DNA from: Paenarthrobacter sp. JL.01a
GTDB lineage: Bacteria > Actinomycetota > Actinomycetes > Actinomycetales > Micrococcaceae
DNA: 64,000 nucleotides
Assembly: GCF_025452095.1 (NCBI RefSeq)
Contig: NZ_CP104877.1
Location: forward strand, 868,001-932,000
Direction: 5' to 3'
The notes beneath the pieces were generated by a model. That model saw nothing but the letters and a program-made list of their open reading frames with translations. It was not told the DNA's origin and ran no database searches. How positions within the stretch are numbered: position 1 is the first letter of the stretch; each line of letters starts with the position of its first letter. The position numbers and the translations under genes were made by a program. This document shows, one piece after another, positions 1 to 8,594 of the stretch.

Positions 1-185
1 ATCAAGACCCATTGTCAACACCGTAGAGCTAGAAACCGGCACAAACTGGTAGCCAGGGAGCCCAAAGAGGGGTTATCCACAGGCCCCCAGGGGGTATACC
101 CCAGGACCCCCCACCCGCCTAGCCCCACCCTGCATAGCGATCTCTCCCCGCGTTTTTTCCACACAGCCCGTCAGGAGGTGGCGGC
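1..185. other. Intergenic leader before terminase genes
   Basis: This stretch has no complete gene. Codons from position 2 to a TAG at 50-52 could be the last 16 residues of an upstream phage gene (ending Thr-Asn-Trp), but this cannot be shown from so little sequence. Positions 73-81 match the DnaA-box 9-mer TTATCCACA exactly. Positions 82-112 are rich in runs of C and G. Phage DNA just upstream of the small terminase gene is where packaging signals (cos or pac) commonly lie; that role is inference only. Confidence 0.4.
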
Positions 186-482
186 ATGTCTAAGAGCCCG
201 TTGCGTGCTGTGGGTCCTGATGAGAAGGCTGAGCGCACTGAGCCTAAGACGGTCTTGGAGGCTGCTGAGTCTGGTGATCGTGTTGCTGAGTTGATGGCTA
301 TGCGTCGTGTGATTGCTCGTGCTTTGGACAACGAAAACACTTCTCCCCGGGATCTCGCTGCTTTGTCTCGTCGCCAGATTGAGATCAGCAAGGAGATTGA
401 TGCCTTGAGGCGTCAGAAGCTCGAGGAGGAACGAGAGAGTGACATCTCCGCCGACGAAGAGTGGTCAGAGGAAGCTATCTGA
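186..482 (+). CDS. Phage terminase small subunit (probable)
   Basis: A 98-residue, charged, mostly helical protein directly before and overlapping the large terminase gene. The start has a strong AGGAGG ribosome site about 7 bases upstream. The position and size, and the helical C-terminal half rich in Arg, Lys and Glu, fit a small terminase, which recognises phage DNA and hands it to the motor. No helix-turn-helix is clear by eye, so the call rests mainly on synteny. It overlaps the next gene by 44 bases in another frame, which suggests translational coupling. Confidence 0.65.
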   Translation: MSKSPLRAVGPDEKAERTEPKTVLEAAESGDRVAELMAMRRVIARALDNENTSPRDLAALSRRQIEISKEIDALRRQKLEEERESDISADEEWSEEAI

Positions 483-1905
483 GGTTGCGCGGCATATTTG
501 CCGGCCGACTGGGATTGTTTCGACTGGGTTCCCGCCTGTGCGTGACCGGGCGAAGGCCATGGGTATGCCGATGGATCCTTGGCAGGATGGCGCGGCCCGT
601 TTGGCTTTGGCTAAGCGTGAGGATGGACTATACGCGGCCGGCATCGGTGGTGTGGTTCTTTCGATTCCTCGGCAGGTCGGCAAGACGTATCTGATCGCTG
701 CCATCGTTTTTGCTCTTTGCACTATCTTCCCGAACTTGACTGTGATCTGGACGGCTCACCGGACCAGGACTCACAACGAGACGTTCAAGAAGATGCAGGG
801 CATGTCTCGCAAGCCGAAGATCGCCCCGTACATCGAGAATGTCCGGGCGACTAACGGTGAGCAAGAGATCATGTTCAAGAACGGGTCTCGGATCTTGTTT
901 GGCGCCCGTGAGTCTGGTTTTGGCCGTGGCTTCGATGAGGTTGACATCCTTGTGCTGGATGAGGCCCAGATCCTTACCGCTGATGCGATGTCGGATATGG
1001 TGCCGGCGACGAATGCGGCCCCGAATGGTCTTGTGTTCATGATGGGAACCCCGCCGCGGCCCAAGGACCCTGGCGAGGTGTTCACGAACGTCCGGCAGGC
1101 TGCCCTGAACGGGGACCCTGACACGCTCTACATCGAGTTTTCTGCCGATAAGGGCGCGAGCTTGGATGATCGGAAGCAGCTAGCGAAGGCGAATCCTTCC
1201 TATCCCCACCGGACCAGTGACGCGGCGATTCAACGCATGCGGAAACTGTTGGGCTCCGATGAAAGCTACCGCCGCGAGGCTTACGGCGAGTGGGATGAGG
1301 AAGCTCTTACCAAGAAGGCAATCAAGGTCAGCGCTTGGAATGGTTTGAAGATCAGCCAGGACGATGTTCCTGATGATGACAGCCGGCAAGTGTTCGCGGT
1401 GAAGTTTGCGATTGACGGTTCCGCCGTGGCACTCGCGGCTGCACGCCGGCCAGACGTCGGCGCTGTCCATGTTGAGGGCATCAAGATGTCATGGATGGCG
1501 GACGGGACGCGCTGGCTTGTGGATTGGCTGCTGGAACGTCATGAGCGCGCCGCGCAGATCGTCGTTGATGGCAAGTCCGGCGTTGGTTATCTCGTGAATG
1601 CACTCATTGAGGGTGGTGTTCCGAAGTCTGTTATCTGGACTCCTGGAACTGATCAGGTGGTCGCGGCTCATTCAATGCTTGAGGCGGCCATCGTGTCCCA
1701 TGACAAGGAATTGTCCCACCTCGGCCAGAAGGACTTGGACGACCAGGTTAAGACTGCTGAGAAGCGGAAGATCGGCGCGACTGGCGGCTTTGGCTGGGCT
1801 GCTCCGGAAGGCGAGAGTGTGGTTTTGCTGGATGCTGTGACCCTTGCCCATTGGGGCGTAAAGACGACGAGACGCCGACCAGGCAGAAAGGCGGGTTTCC
1901 TGTGA
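439..1905 (+). CDS. Phage terminase large subunit
   Basis: The DNA-packaging motor ATPase/nuclease, 488 residues. A Walker A-type motif (PRQVGKT, residues 77-83) and a Walker B motif (ILVLDEAQ with D174 and E175) are visible, followed by the coupling segment ending in a GTPP turn. The C-terminal third has Asp-containing segments (AIDGS, VVDGKSG) fitting the RNase H-like nuclease of TerL. The start is GTG 439, with GAGGAGG about 9 bases upstream. The stop overlaps the portal GTG by 4 bases (GTGA), so the packaging genes are coupled. Confidence 0.93.
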   Translation: MTSPPTKSGQRKLSEVARHICRPTGIVSTGFPPVRDRAKAMGMPMDPWQDGAARLALAKREDGLYAAGIGGVVLSIPRQVGKTYLIAAIVFALCTIFPNLTVIWTAHRTRTHNETFKKMQGMSRKPKIAPYIENVRATNGEQEIMFKNGSRILFGARESGFGRGFDEVDILVLDEAQILTADAMSDMVPATNAAPNGLVFMMGTPPRPKDPGEVFTNVRQAALNGDPDTLYIEFSADKGASLDDRKQLAKANPSYPHRTSDAAIQRMRKLLGSDESYRREAYGEWDEEALTKKAIKVSAWNGLKISQDDVPDDDSRQVFAVKFAIDGSAVALAAARRPDVGAVHVEGIKMSWMADGTRWLVDWLLERHERAAQIVVDGKSGVGYLVNALIEGGVPKSVIWTPGTDQVVAAHSMLEAAIVSHDKELSHLGQKDLDDQVKTAEKRKIGATGGFGWAAPEGESVVLLDAVTLAHWGVKTTRRRPGRKAGFL

Positions 1906-3467
1906 GTGCATGGACCGCCACTGACATTACTGGCCTGCGGATTGACAACGTAACTGTGGATGAGCTGTCGAAGATCCGGAGCTTGCTTGCTGAGTGGAGC
2001 GCCCGTCGAGACAAGAACTTGAAGCGGTCGCTGTACTACGACGGTGAGCAGGCGTTCAAGGATCTCAACCTGATGCTTCCCCCGCAGTTGAAGAACGCGA
2101 AGTTCTATCTGGGGTGGGGCACGATGGCTGTCCGGAAGGCTGCGATTCGTTCGCAGTTCGAGGGGTTGCGGCTGCCTGGCTCTGAGGATCCTTTGGGCTT
2201 GGGCCGGACGCTCACGGAGAACAACTTTGGTTTGGAACTCTCCCAGGGGATTGTTTCGGCGTACAAGCATGGCCCGGCTTTCGTCACTGTGGCGAAGGGC
2301 GATGTTGGTGAGCCTGATGTTCAGATCCAGTCGCATTCTGCTGAAACGTCCGCGGCGCTGTGGGATCGTCGCCGCCGGCGTATCAGCGCTGCCCTGACGA
2401 TCTCCGCTTTCAGTGACGACCGCCCGTCTGAGTTCATTGTGTACCTGCCGGATGTGGTTCTTCGCTGTGCTCGTAACGCACTTGGGCGCTGGCGGGCTGA
2501 ACGGATCGAGAACAAGATCCGCCGGACTCTTGTGGAGCCGCTGACTTACGATCCGCAGTTGACGAAGCCGTTTGGCCGTTCGAGGATCACTCAGCCAGTG
2601 ATGGCTTTGTGTGACATGGCCGTCCGGGCTTATGTCCGCATGGAGGGCAACGCGGAGTTCTATAGCTCCCCGCAGCTTGCTATTGAGGGTATCGACCCGG
2701 ATTCGTTCGGTGAGGTTTCGGAGTCGAAGAAGTTCAAGCTTGCGATGGATCGTCTGATTGCTTTGACTCGTGATGCTGACGGTAACGCGCCGAGCATCAA
2801 GCAGTTGCAGCAGGCGACGATGACGCCTCACTCGGACATGCTCCGGACGGTGGCATCGGCGTTCTCTGGTGAGACTGGCATCCCGTTGAACTCGTTGGGT
2901 GTCATCCATGACAATCCGGCAAGCGCTGAGGCGATCCGGGCCGCGGAGCATGACCTGCTGATTGATGTGACGTACCAGAACAAGTATGTGCTGAGTAACG
3001 CTGTGGCTAACGTTGCGCGGCTGGCGGTCATGGTCCGTGACGGGCTTACGGAGCCGTCTGCGGAGTCGTGGAAGTTGTCGGCACGGTTCGCGGATCCGGA
3101 GTTCCGTTCGACGTCGGCAAATGCTGATGCTTACGTGAAGCTGGCCGGCGCCAATGAGGATCTGAAGAGCTCGCCTGTCCTGCTTGAGACGGTGTTCGAT
3201 GATGACCAGGTTGAGCGGATCCAGGATGAGCGGAAGCTGAATCAGGCTGGCGGCTTGATTGGGCAACTGCTTGGCGTGCCTGCCGCAGGCGGCGCACCTG
3301 ACGAGACGCAAAAGGCTGAGGCTGAGGTTTTGAACCTGAAGGCTGCCGCGCTGGGTACGCTCCGGCGTGCTGGAGTGGACGCTGAGTCGGCGGCGCAGCT
3401 TGTTGGCTTGGATGGTGTGAAGTTCATCCCGGGCCAGCCGATCACGATCCGCGCTGAGGGGGAATAG
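1902..3467 (+). CDS. Phage portal protein
   Basis: A 521-residue portal protein of the SPP1 gp6-like class common in actinobacteriophages. It forms the dodecameric ring at the capsid vertex through which DNA passes. Evidence is the size, the place between the terminase and MuF genes, and typical content: an N-terminal helical region (LYYDGEQAF), a central segment (GRSRITQPVMALCD) and a C-terminal Ala/Asp-rich tail. GTG 1902 is chosen because it overlaps the terminase stop as GTGA; a further 17 codons upstream are open but lie wholly inside the terminase gene. Confidence 0.9.
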   Translation: MSAWTATDITGLRIDNVTVDELSKIRSLLAEWSARRDKNLKRSLYYDGEQAFKDLNLMLPPQLKNAKFYLGWGTMAVRKAAIRSQFEGLRLPGSEDPLGLGRTLTENNFGLELSQGIVSAYKHGPAFVTVAKGDVGEPDVQIQSHSAETSAALWDRRRRRISAALTISAFSDDRPSEFIVYLPDVVLRCARNALGRWRAERIENKIRRTLVEPLTYDPQLTKPFGRSRITQPVMALCDMAVRAYVRMEGNAEFYSSPQLAIEGIDPDSFGEVSESKKFKLAMDRLIALTRDADGNAPSIKQLQQATMTPHSDMLRTVASAFSGETGIPLNSLGVIHDNPASAEAIRAAEHDLLIDVTYQNKYVLSNAVANVARLAVMVRDGLTEPSAESWKLSARFADPEFRSTSANADAYVKLAGANEDLKSSPVLLETVFDDDQVERIQDERKLNQAGGLIGQLLGVPAAGGAPDETQKAEAEVLNLKAAALGTLRRAGVDAESAAQLVGLDGVKFIPGQPITIRAEGE

Positions 3468-3471
3468 CTGA

Positions 3472-4209
3472 ATGGTGGCACGGGAGGATATCGAGCAGTT
3501 CCGTGCCGCCAACAGTGAGCTCTCTAAGCGGGTGAAGGACACTCTTGAGGCGTTCGTGCGGTCGCTGGACTTCACCAAGCCCGAGTTGGTGCGTGATGCC
3601 CTGCTGGAATTCATGCCGGTACTGACAGCCCAGTATGGCTCCGTGGCGGCTTCGATTGCTGCGGAGTGGTACCAGGAGCAGCGGGCGGCTGATGGGGCTG
3701 TGGGGCGGTTCCGGCTGGCTCTCGCGGCCAACGTGCCGGCTGATGCTGTGCAGTCAAAAATTCGGTACCTCGCTGGCCATTTATGGACGCCCACGCCGGA
3801 GGCAATCGTTGGCCCGCTGCTGACCGCTGCTGACAAGTACGTGAAGCAGCCAGGCCGGTCAACGATGGCCCTCAACGCGAAGCGTGAAGGTGTGGCTTGG
3901 GCCCGCGTGCCCACGGGCGCCAAGACTTGCACTTGGTGCCTGATCCTCGCCTCTCGTGATGCTGTGTACGTTTCCGAACGGGCAGCCAAGAAGGACAAGA
4001 GTGGCGAGGACTATCACGGTGATTGTGACTGCCAGGCTGTCCGGATCGGTTCCAGCGCTGACTACCCTCCCGGCTATCTGCCGGATGACTACTACGACAT
4101 GTACCAGTCAGCCCGTGATGAGGCTGGCTCGAATGACGTGAAGGACATTGCGGCTGCTTTCCGGCGGCTGCATCCGGACGCTGTGAAAGACGGCGTCCAC
4201 ACCCACTAA
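3472..4209 (+). CDS. MuF-like minor capsid (head morphogenesis) protein
   Basis: A 245-residue protein right after the portal gene. A CxxC pair (C153, C156) followed by a His...Cys-Asp-Cys cluster (H182, C185, C187) is the conserved core of MuF/VG15-type minor head proteins of actinophages and could bind a metal. The N-terminal half is helical (residues 1-110). Such proteins sit inside the procapsid next to the portal. The ATG follows the portal stop after 4 bases. A protease role, sometimes attached to this family name, is not supported by visible catalytic residues. Confidence 0.8.
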   Translation: MVAREDIEQFRAANSELSKRVKDTLEAFVRSLDFTKPELVRDALLEFMPVLTAQYGSVAASIAAEWYQEQRAADGAVGRFRLALAANVPADAVQSKIRYLAGHLWTPTPEAIVGPLLTAADKYVKQPGRSTMALNAKREGVAWARVPTGAKTCTWCLILASRDAVYVSERAAKKDKSGEDYHGDCDCQAVRIGSSADYPPGYLPDDYYDMYQSARDEAGSNDVKDIAAAFRRLHPDAVKDGVHTH

Positions 4210-4294
4210 ACTTCCGCGGTTCTCCCGCGAGGCGGTACGCGCCCGTAGCGCGGTTCAACATGCCCGACGGGGCCAAACGGAAAGGCGCATTCAC

Positions 4295-4870
4295 ATGCCT
4301 AAGAAGATGCTGCATGGAATCGACATCACCGCCCCCGGTGGTGTTCAGAAGCTCCTTGACTTTCACCGCCTGACTTTCGGCGATGCGGTCATGGAAGTTG
4401 ATCCTGATGCAGGTACCGCAGCAGCGGGAGAACCGAACGGTCAGATTGCGGAGTTCAAGGCGCCTGCCAGTCAGGCCGAGTTGGACCGGATCATTCAGGA
4501 CCGGGTGGCACGAGTCAAGAACCAGTTTGCGGATTATGACGATCTCAAGGCGAAAGCCGGGCAGGTTGAAACTTTCCAGTCGCGCATCTCTGAGCTTGAG
4601 GCCACAAACACTGAGCTCGACGGCAAGGTCAAGGGCTTCGCGGCAGAGAAGGAGCGTTCCGCGCTTCTTGCTGATGTCGCAACTGCCAAGAAGGTGCCGG
4701 CTGATGCTCTCCGCGGTTCTACCCGTGAAGAGCTTGAGGCCCACGCTGACCAGCTCGCCGCATTGCTCAAACCTTCCGGCCCAATTATCCCGGGCCAGGA
4801 AGTCTCGCCAGGCAACGTTCCGGCCGCTGATGACCGCGCTGCGGTCAAGCAGTTGTTCGGCAAAGACTAA
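4295..4870 (+). CDS. Phage scaffolding protein
   Basis: A 191-residue acidic, helical protein immediately before the major capsid gene, the usual place for a capsid assembly scaffold. Residues about 65-135 form a heptad-like coiled coil rich in Glu, Lys, Leu and Ala (DDLKAKAGQVETFQ, ELEATNTELDGKVKGF), followed by a Pro/Gly-rich linker and a short basic-acidic C-terminal tail that in scaffolds often contacts the coat protein. The 85-base gap before it is the first real intergenic space in the head cluster. Confidence 0.82.
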   Translation: MPKKMLHGIDITAPGGVQKLLDFHRLTFGDAVMEVDPDAGTAAAGEPNGQIAEFKAPASQAELDRIIQDRVARVKNQFADYDDLKAKAGQVETFQSRISELEATNTELDGKVKGFAAEKERSALLADVATAKKVPADALRGSTREELEAHADQLAALLKPSGPIIPGQEVSPGNVPAADDRAAVKQLFGKD

Positions 4871-4885
4871 TCGAAAGGTAAAACC

Positions 4886-5806
4886 ATGGCTGTTTTCGGT
4901 ACCGCCGAAACTAAGGTTCTGCTGCCCCGCAATATCGCGGACGGCATGATCCAGCAGACCCGCACCCTGTCCACTGTCGCCAAGCTCTCCAATCGTGAGC
5001 CTCAGCGCTTCGGTGAGACTGAGTACATCACCTTCAACGACTTCCCCAAGGCTGAGTTTGTGGAGGAAGGCGCCCAGAAGGGATCCACCACGGGCGGCTT
5101 CGGCTCCGTGAAGTCCAAGCCCCACAAGGCTCAGGTCACCATGCGGTTCAACGAGGAAGTTCAGTGGGCCTCTGAGGACTACCAGCTTGACGTACTTGGC
5201 CAGCTTGGTAGCGCCGGTCAAGTCGCTCTTTCCCGCGCACTTGACCTCGGCTTGTACCACCGCATCAACCCGCTCACGGGTTCGGTTATCACCGGCTGGG
5301 ACAACTATGTCACTGCGACGACCAAGAGCGTTGAGATCGCGACGGCGGAAGCTGACGCTGACCTTCGCGCCGCTGTCGGCCTGCTGGTTAACACCCCGAC
5401 GTCGTGGGGTGTCAACGGCGTGGCCATCGACCCGAAGTTCGCATGGGCGCTCGCCAACCTGCAGACGAAGAACGCGGACGGTTCTCCTTCCGGCACGCAG
5501 CGTTACCCGCAGCTTGGCTTCGGCACTGACGTGACCTCCATCCTGGGCATCAACGCGGCCCAGGGCAACACAGTTTCGGGCACTCCAGAGGCTACTGACA
5601 CGAAGGTTCGCGCCATTGTGGGTGACTTCCAGAACGGCATCCGTTGGGGAATCCAGCGCGAACTGCCGGTCGAACTGATCCGCTTCGGCGATCCGGATGG
5701 GCAGGGCGACCTGAAGCGCAACAACCAGATCGCACTGCGACTCGAGGTTGTTTACGGCTGGTACGTCTTCGCTGACCGCTTCGCCAAGATCGTGGATGCC
5801 GTCTGA
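4886..5806 (+). CDS. Phage major capsid protein
   Basis: A 306-residue protein after the scaffold. Size, position and content (an N-terminal segment LLPRNIADGM, a central EEVQWASED region and a C-terminal strand RLEVVYGWYVFADRFAKIVDAV) fit HK97-fold coat proteins of siphoviruses. Arg- and Glu-rich loops suit capsomer contacts. Codon use is optimised, with mostly C-ending codons unlike the T-ending codons of the terminase genes, as expected for the most expressed virion protein. The ATG has GAAAGG upstream. The stop overlaps the next ATG as TGATG. Confidence 0.88.
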   Translation: MAVFGTAETKVLLPRNIADGMIQQTRTLSTVAKLSNREPQRFGETEYITFNDFPKAEFVEEGAQKGSTTGGFGSVKSKPHKAQVTMRFNEEVQWASEDYQLDVLGQLGSAGQVALSRALDLGLYHRINPLTGSVITGWDNYVTATTKSVEIATAEADADLRAAVGLLVNTPTSWGVNGVAIDPKFAWALANLQTKNADGSPSGTQRYPQLGFGTDVTSILGINAAQGNTVSGTPEATDTKVRAIVGDFQNGIRWGIQRELPVELIRFGDPDGQGDLKRNNQIALRLEVVYGWYVFADRFAKIVDAV

Positions 5807-6081
5807 TGCCGCGGTTCACAAACAAGCAGTCAGGATCCCGCGTGAACGTCTCCGAGGCTGACGCTGTGCATCTCGGCCCCGATTACGTCCCCTACGAAGA
5901 AGAGACCGATGCCGGTGCCGCTACTGGCGGCGATCCGGCAGCCCCGTCTGGCGCGGAAAAGCCGGCAGGGAACGCTGGCCTTGCTGAGTGGCAGGCGTAC
6001 GCGGCTGCTCAGGGCAAGACTGAGGAAGAGCTGAAGGACCTCAAGCGCGAGGAAATCAAGGCTCTCTTCGAGTCCGAGTAA
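5806..6081 (+). CDS. Small capsid-associated protein, MPRFT family
   Basis: A 91-residue acidic protein coupled to the major capsid gene by TGATG. It starts MPRFTNKQSG, and its C-terminal part (LAEWQAYAAAQGKTEEELKD) resembles short helical 'Rho-N/HeH-like' modules found at the ends of phage head proteins. A second gene at 8425, after the major tail protein, begins with the same MPRFT motif. The function is unknown. Possible roles are head decoration or head-tail joining; this is inference from position. Confidence 0.7.
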   Translation: MPRFTNKQSGSRVNVSEADAVHLGPDYVPYEEETDAGAATGGDPAAPSGAEKPAGNAGLAEWQAYAAAQGKTEEELKDLKREEIKALFESE

Positions 6082-6106
6082 GCACCACAACTAGGAGGTC
6101 AGGCCA

Positions 6107-6580
6107 ATGGCCGATGTGACACCGTTCCCGTTCGCTACGTTGAGCGAGTTGAAGGATCGTTGGCCTGACTTCCCGGTTGGGGCTGATGCCTACGCCAACA
6201 CTCAGTTGGAGGATGCGTCCCAGTTCATCCTGGACACTGTTCCGGCTGCTGGTGCGGCTGATCCGAAAACGCGCCGGCGGATTGTTTGCGCTGTCGTCAA
6301 GCGGGCAATGCCTGAGTCGGACGAAGCCGGCATGGAAAGCATTCAGCAATCCGGTGGACCGTTCTCGCAGACGTTCAAGCCGGTCAACCCGAACGGTGAC
6401 TTCTACCTCACGAAACAGGAACGCAAGGCTCTTGGTGATGGTGTGCAGAAGGCTTTCGGTGTGACCATCGCAGGGCCAAGCACGGCGAACCATTTGCCAT
6501 GGTGCAACCTGAACTTCGGAGCAACCTACTGCTCTTGCGGTGCGGACATCGCTGGTGAACCGATATTCGAGGGCGCCTGA
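6107..6580 (+). CDS. Head-tail connector, Gp19/Gp15-like
   Basis: A 157-residue protein with the pattern of the actinophage Gp19/Gp15/Gp42 adaptor family: an N-terminal segment of about 60 residues (ATLSELKDRWPDFP, then ASQFILDTVP), a basic helix (RRRIVCAVVKRAM) and a turn-rich tail. These adaptors bind below the portal and complete the neck. An AGGAGG site lies upstream of ATG 6107, and the stop overlaps the next start as TGATG. The last 30 residues contain three cysteines (LPWCNLNFGATYCSCG). Confidence 0.75.
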   Translation: MADVTPFPFATLSELKDRWPDFPVGADAYANTQLEDASQFILDTVPAAGAADPKTRRRIVCAVVKRAMPESDEAGMESIQQSGGPFSQTFKPVNPNGDFYLTKQERKALGDGVQKAFGVTIAGPSTANHLPWCNLNFGATYCSCGADIAGEPIFEGA

Positions 6581-6915
6581 TGGGTATAGTCAAGCGCTTT
6601 CCGAGGAAGTGGCGCACTGATGTTGTGGTGCTGCGTGGTGGCGGTCGGGACGCTAAAGGCAACCCTTTGCCTGTCACTGAGATCCCGGTTCGGGATTGCA
6701 TCGTGGCGCCGCGTGCAACGTCGGAGCCGGCGGACCGTGCGGACCTTGTTGCGAGTACGGCAGTTCTGTACCGGGATCCTGATCCTGGCTTTTCGTTCCT
6801 TCCCAAGGACCGGGTGCGGGTGCCGGCTGGTGCCCGGATGTCTGGTGAGTGGTCTGTTGATGGGTTGCCGGGTGAGTGGCCTTTGGGTGACGAGGTCGGA
6901 TTAGTGAGGTCCTGA
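6580..6915 (+). CDS. Head-closure protein (probable)
   Basis: A 111-residue, beta-rich protein (VVVLRGGGRDAKGNPLPVTEI). Its position between the connector and the small gene that precedes the tail terminator matches the stopper/head-closure slot of siphoviruses. Starts and stops overlap its neighbours by one base as TGATG on both sides, so expression is tightly coupled. No residue-level motif proves the function. Confidence 0.6.
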   Translation: MGIVKRFPRKWRTDVVVLRGGGRDAKGNPLPVTEIPVRDCIVAPRATSEPADRADLVASTAVLYRDPDPGFSFLPKDRVRVPAGARMSGEWSVDGLPGEWPLGDEVGLVRS

Positions 6916-7214
6916 TGGCACTTCGGAGTGTCCGTGGTTCACGGAACTACAAGGCGGATGATGCGGGGCTGAAGGAGTTGGCCACATATCAGACTGTTGG
7001 TGACGCGACTTTGGCGGCTGCTAAGCGGCTTGCTGGGAACGCGGAAGCTGTGGGCCGGGGCACGTACGAGGCGGCGCCAGCGACCGTTACGGCGGGCTGG
7101 GCTAATGAGCGCCGCGCCGGTGCTGTTGTTCGGGAGAAGTCGCACGATTACAAGGACGCCCGGGATTCGATTCTGCGCCGCGTCATTGAGGCCATGAAGG
7201 TGGTGGGTCAGTGA
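6915..7214 (+). CDS. Phage neck protein, function unassigned
   Basis: A 99-residue basic protein in the neck module. It contains an Ala-rich helix (VGDATLAAAKRLAGNAEAVG) and ends with an amphipathic basic helix (DARDSILRRVIEAMKVV). Many siphoviruses carry an HK97 gp10-like protein here, but this one is shorter and I cannot confirm the family. It overlaps the next gene by 4 bases (GTGA). Confidence 0.65.
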   Translation: MALRSVRGSRNYKADDAGLKELATYQTVGDATLAAAKRLAGNAEAVGRGTYEAAPATVTAGWANERRAGAVVREKSHDYKDARDSILRRVIEAMKVVGQ

Positions 7215-7615
7215 TTGATGGTCTTGTTTTCCCGGATGTTCGTGAGTGCCTGACTGATTTGGTGGACGGCACGGAGCATTTGGACGAGACAGTCCGGATG
7301 GTGTGGCATTTGCCGGCCGATGATTACGGGGTGTTGCAGGGCCCGTTCCCGGTGGTGCTCGTGTACACGACTGGCGGCACCGAGGGCTACATCGATCGTG
7401 TGGACCGGGTGACGTTGGAATGCTACGCGCCGGGCACGCAGGCGGTAAACACGTTGGAGTCCATCAAGGCGTTCATCTGCGGGACCGATATCGAGACGGT
7501 TCACGGTTACTTGGATGGCATCAGCGTTGACCAGGTGCCAACGGATGTTCCGTACGCTTCGGACACCTTGAATAAGGCGGACGCGACTTTCCTGGTCACG
7601 TCCCGCCCTCTCTGA
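7211..7615 (+). CDS. Tail terminator protein (probable)
   Basis: A 134-residue protein directly upstream of the major tail protein, the slot for the tail terminator that caps the tail tube and binds the head. The GTG start overlaps the previous stop. Content is alternating strand and helix (PVVLVYTTGGTEG, VDRVTLECYAP, NTLESIKAFI), similar to lambda gpU-like minor tail proteins. Assignment is by synteny and general fold impression. Confidence 0.65.
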   Translation: MIDGLVFPDVRECLTDLVDGTEHLDETVRMVWHLPADDYGVLQGPFPVVLVYTTGGTEGYIDRVDRVTLECYAPGTQAVNTLESIKAFICGTDIETVHGYLDGISVDQVPTDVPYASDTLNKADATFLVTSRPL

Positions 7616-7666
7616 ACCCCGAACGGGGATACCAAAAACCATTGCCCTTGAAAGGGGTTCATTGCC

Positions 7667-8335
7667 ATGCCTACTTTTGACACTATCCGCCAGGAAGCTG
7701 ATGACCGGACGCTGATCCGGAAGATTCAGAAGGCGGTTGCTTTCCTCGCGCCAACGAGCGTGGATCTTCCTGACACTCTGTTCACGGGCGCTGGGGCTCT
7801 CGTTGACCTGAAGGCTGCCGGATGGCTGCCCATCGGCATTGTCACGCCTGACGGATATGAGTTCGGCCGTGACGTTTCCAAGGAGGACGTCAGCGCTTTC
7901 GGTTACGCAGGCGCGGCACGTTCTGACGTGACCGAAGTTGCGCGGTCCATCACCCTGACACCGTTGGAGTATGGCCGCAAGCACATGCTTGAGCTGCAGA
8001 ACGGCACGGACCTGACCGCCGTCACGCAGAACGCCACGACCGGTGAGGTTGTGTTTGATGAGCCGGAGCTGCCTGTTGGTCAGGAGTACCGCTTCCTTGT
8101 GATCGGCTCGGACGGGCCGGCGGACAAGAACTGGATCATCGGCCGCGGATACGGCTCGGTGAAGCTTGCTTCGACGGACTCCGAAAAGTGGGGTTCGAGC
8201 GACCCGGTCACTCAGCCTCTCACGTTTGACGTCTTCACTGACGAAGAGATCGGCACCCCTGTCCGGAAGTACATGGGCGGTACGGGCGCTAAGGCGGCCT
8301 CGACTGTCCTGGGCTTCACGCAGGGCACGCCGTAA
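7667..8335 (+). CDS. Major tail tube protein
   Basis: A 222-residue protein preceded by a 51-base gap and a GAAAGGGG ribosome site. It has the features of siphovirus tail tube subunits: a beta-rich body (LTPLEYGRKHMLELQNG, EYRFLVIGSDG), T/V/D-rich strands, and a C-terminal segment (PVRKYMGGTGAKA). Codon use is biased to C-ending codons as in the capsid gene. The downstream order (chaperones, then tape measure) confirms the call. Confidence 0.88.
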   Translation: MPTFDTIRQEADDRTLIRKIQKAVAFLAPTSVDLPDTLFTGAGALVDLKAAGWLPIGIVTPDGYEFGRDVSKEDVSAFGYAGAARSDVTEVARSITLTPLEYGRKHMLELQNGTDLTAVTQNATTGEVVFDEPELPVGQEYRFLVIGSDGPADKNWIIGRGYGSVKLASTDSEKWGSSDPVTQPLTFDVFTDEEIGTPVRKYMGGTGAKAASTVLGFTQGTP

Positions 8336-8339
8336 TAGA

Positions 8340-8378
8340 CCGCGGGCCGCGCCACTTTTCCGGGTGGTGGTGGCGTGG
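8340..8378. terminator. Hairpin after major tail protein
   Basis: GCGGGCCGCGCCAC and GTGGCGTGGCCCGC form an imperfect inverted repeat just after the major tail protein stop, without a clear U-run. It may attenuate transcription so that the tube protein is made in excess over the tail-assembly genes; that is inference. Confidence 0.45.
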
Positions 8379-8424
8379 CCCGCTTCAAACCCTCCAACCA
8401 CCCGACAAGCCCAAGGGAGTCATC

Positions 8425-8592
8425 ATGCCCCGCTTCACCAAAGAATCTGACGGCCGAACCATTGCGGTCGAAACTTCCATTCCTCGCGAAGCCGCTGAGC
8501 TCCGCGCCGGCGGGTTCACTGAGCAGAAGGCCAAGACGGCCGCTGTGAAGGAATCCGACGCGGCCAAGCCCGCAACCACACCCAGCAAGTAA
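8425..8592 (+). CDS. Small MPRFT-family protein after tail tube gene
   Basis: A 55-residue reading frame beginning MPRFTKESDG and ending in an Ala/Thr/Lys-rich tail. AAGGGAG lies about 8 bases upstream of the ATG. It fills the space between the tail tube gene and the next gene, and its N-terminus resembles that of the small protein after the capsid gene (5806). Both share MPRFT, a G at about position 10, a short hydrophobic-polar strand and an Ala/Leu helix. The function is unknown. Confidence 0.65.
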   Translation: MPRFTKESDGRTIAVETSIPREAAELRAGGFTEQKAKTAAVKESDAAKPATTPSK

Positions 8593-8594
8593 CC

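Noticed and set aside
1668..3998. A 776-codon open frame on the reverse strand opposite terminase, portal and MuF genes
   Set aside because: It is Arg/Ser/His-rich, has no recognisable domain and lies opposite well-supported genes; long reverse open frames are a by-product of high GC codon bias.
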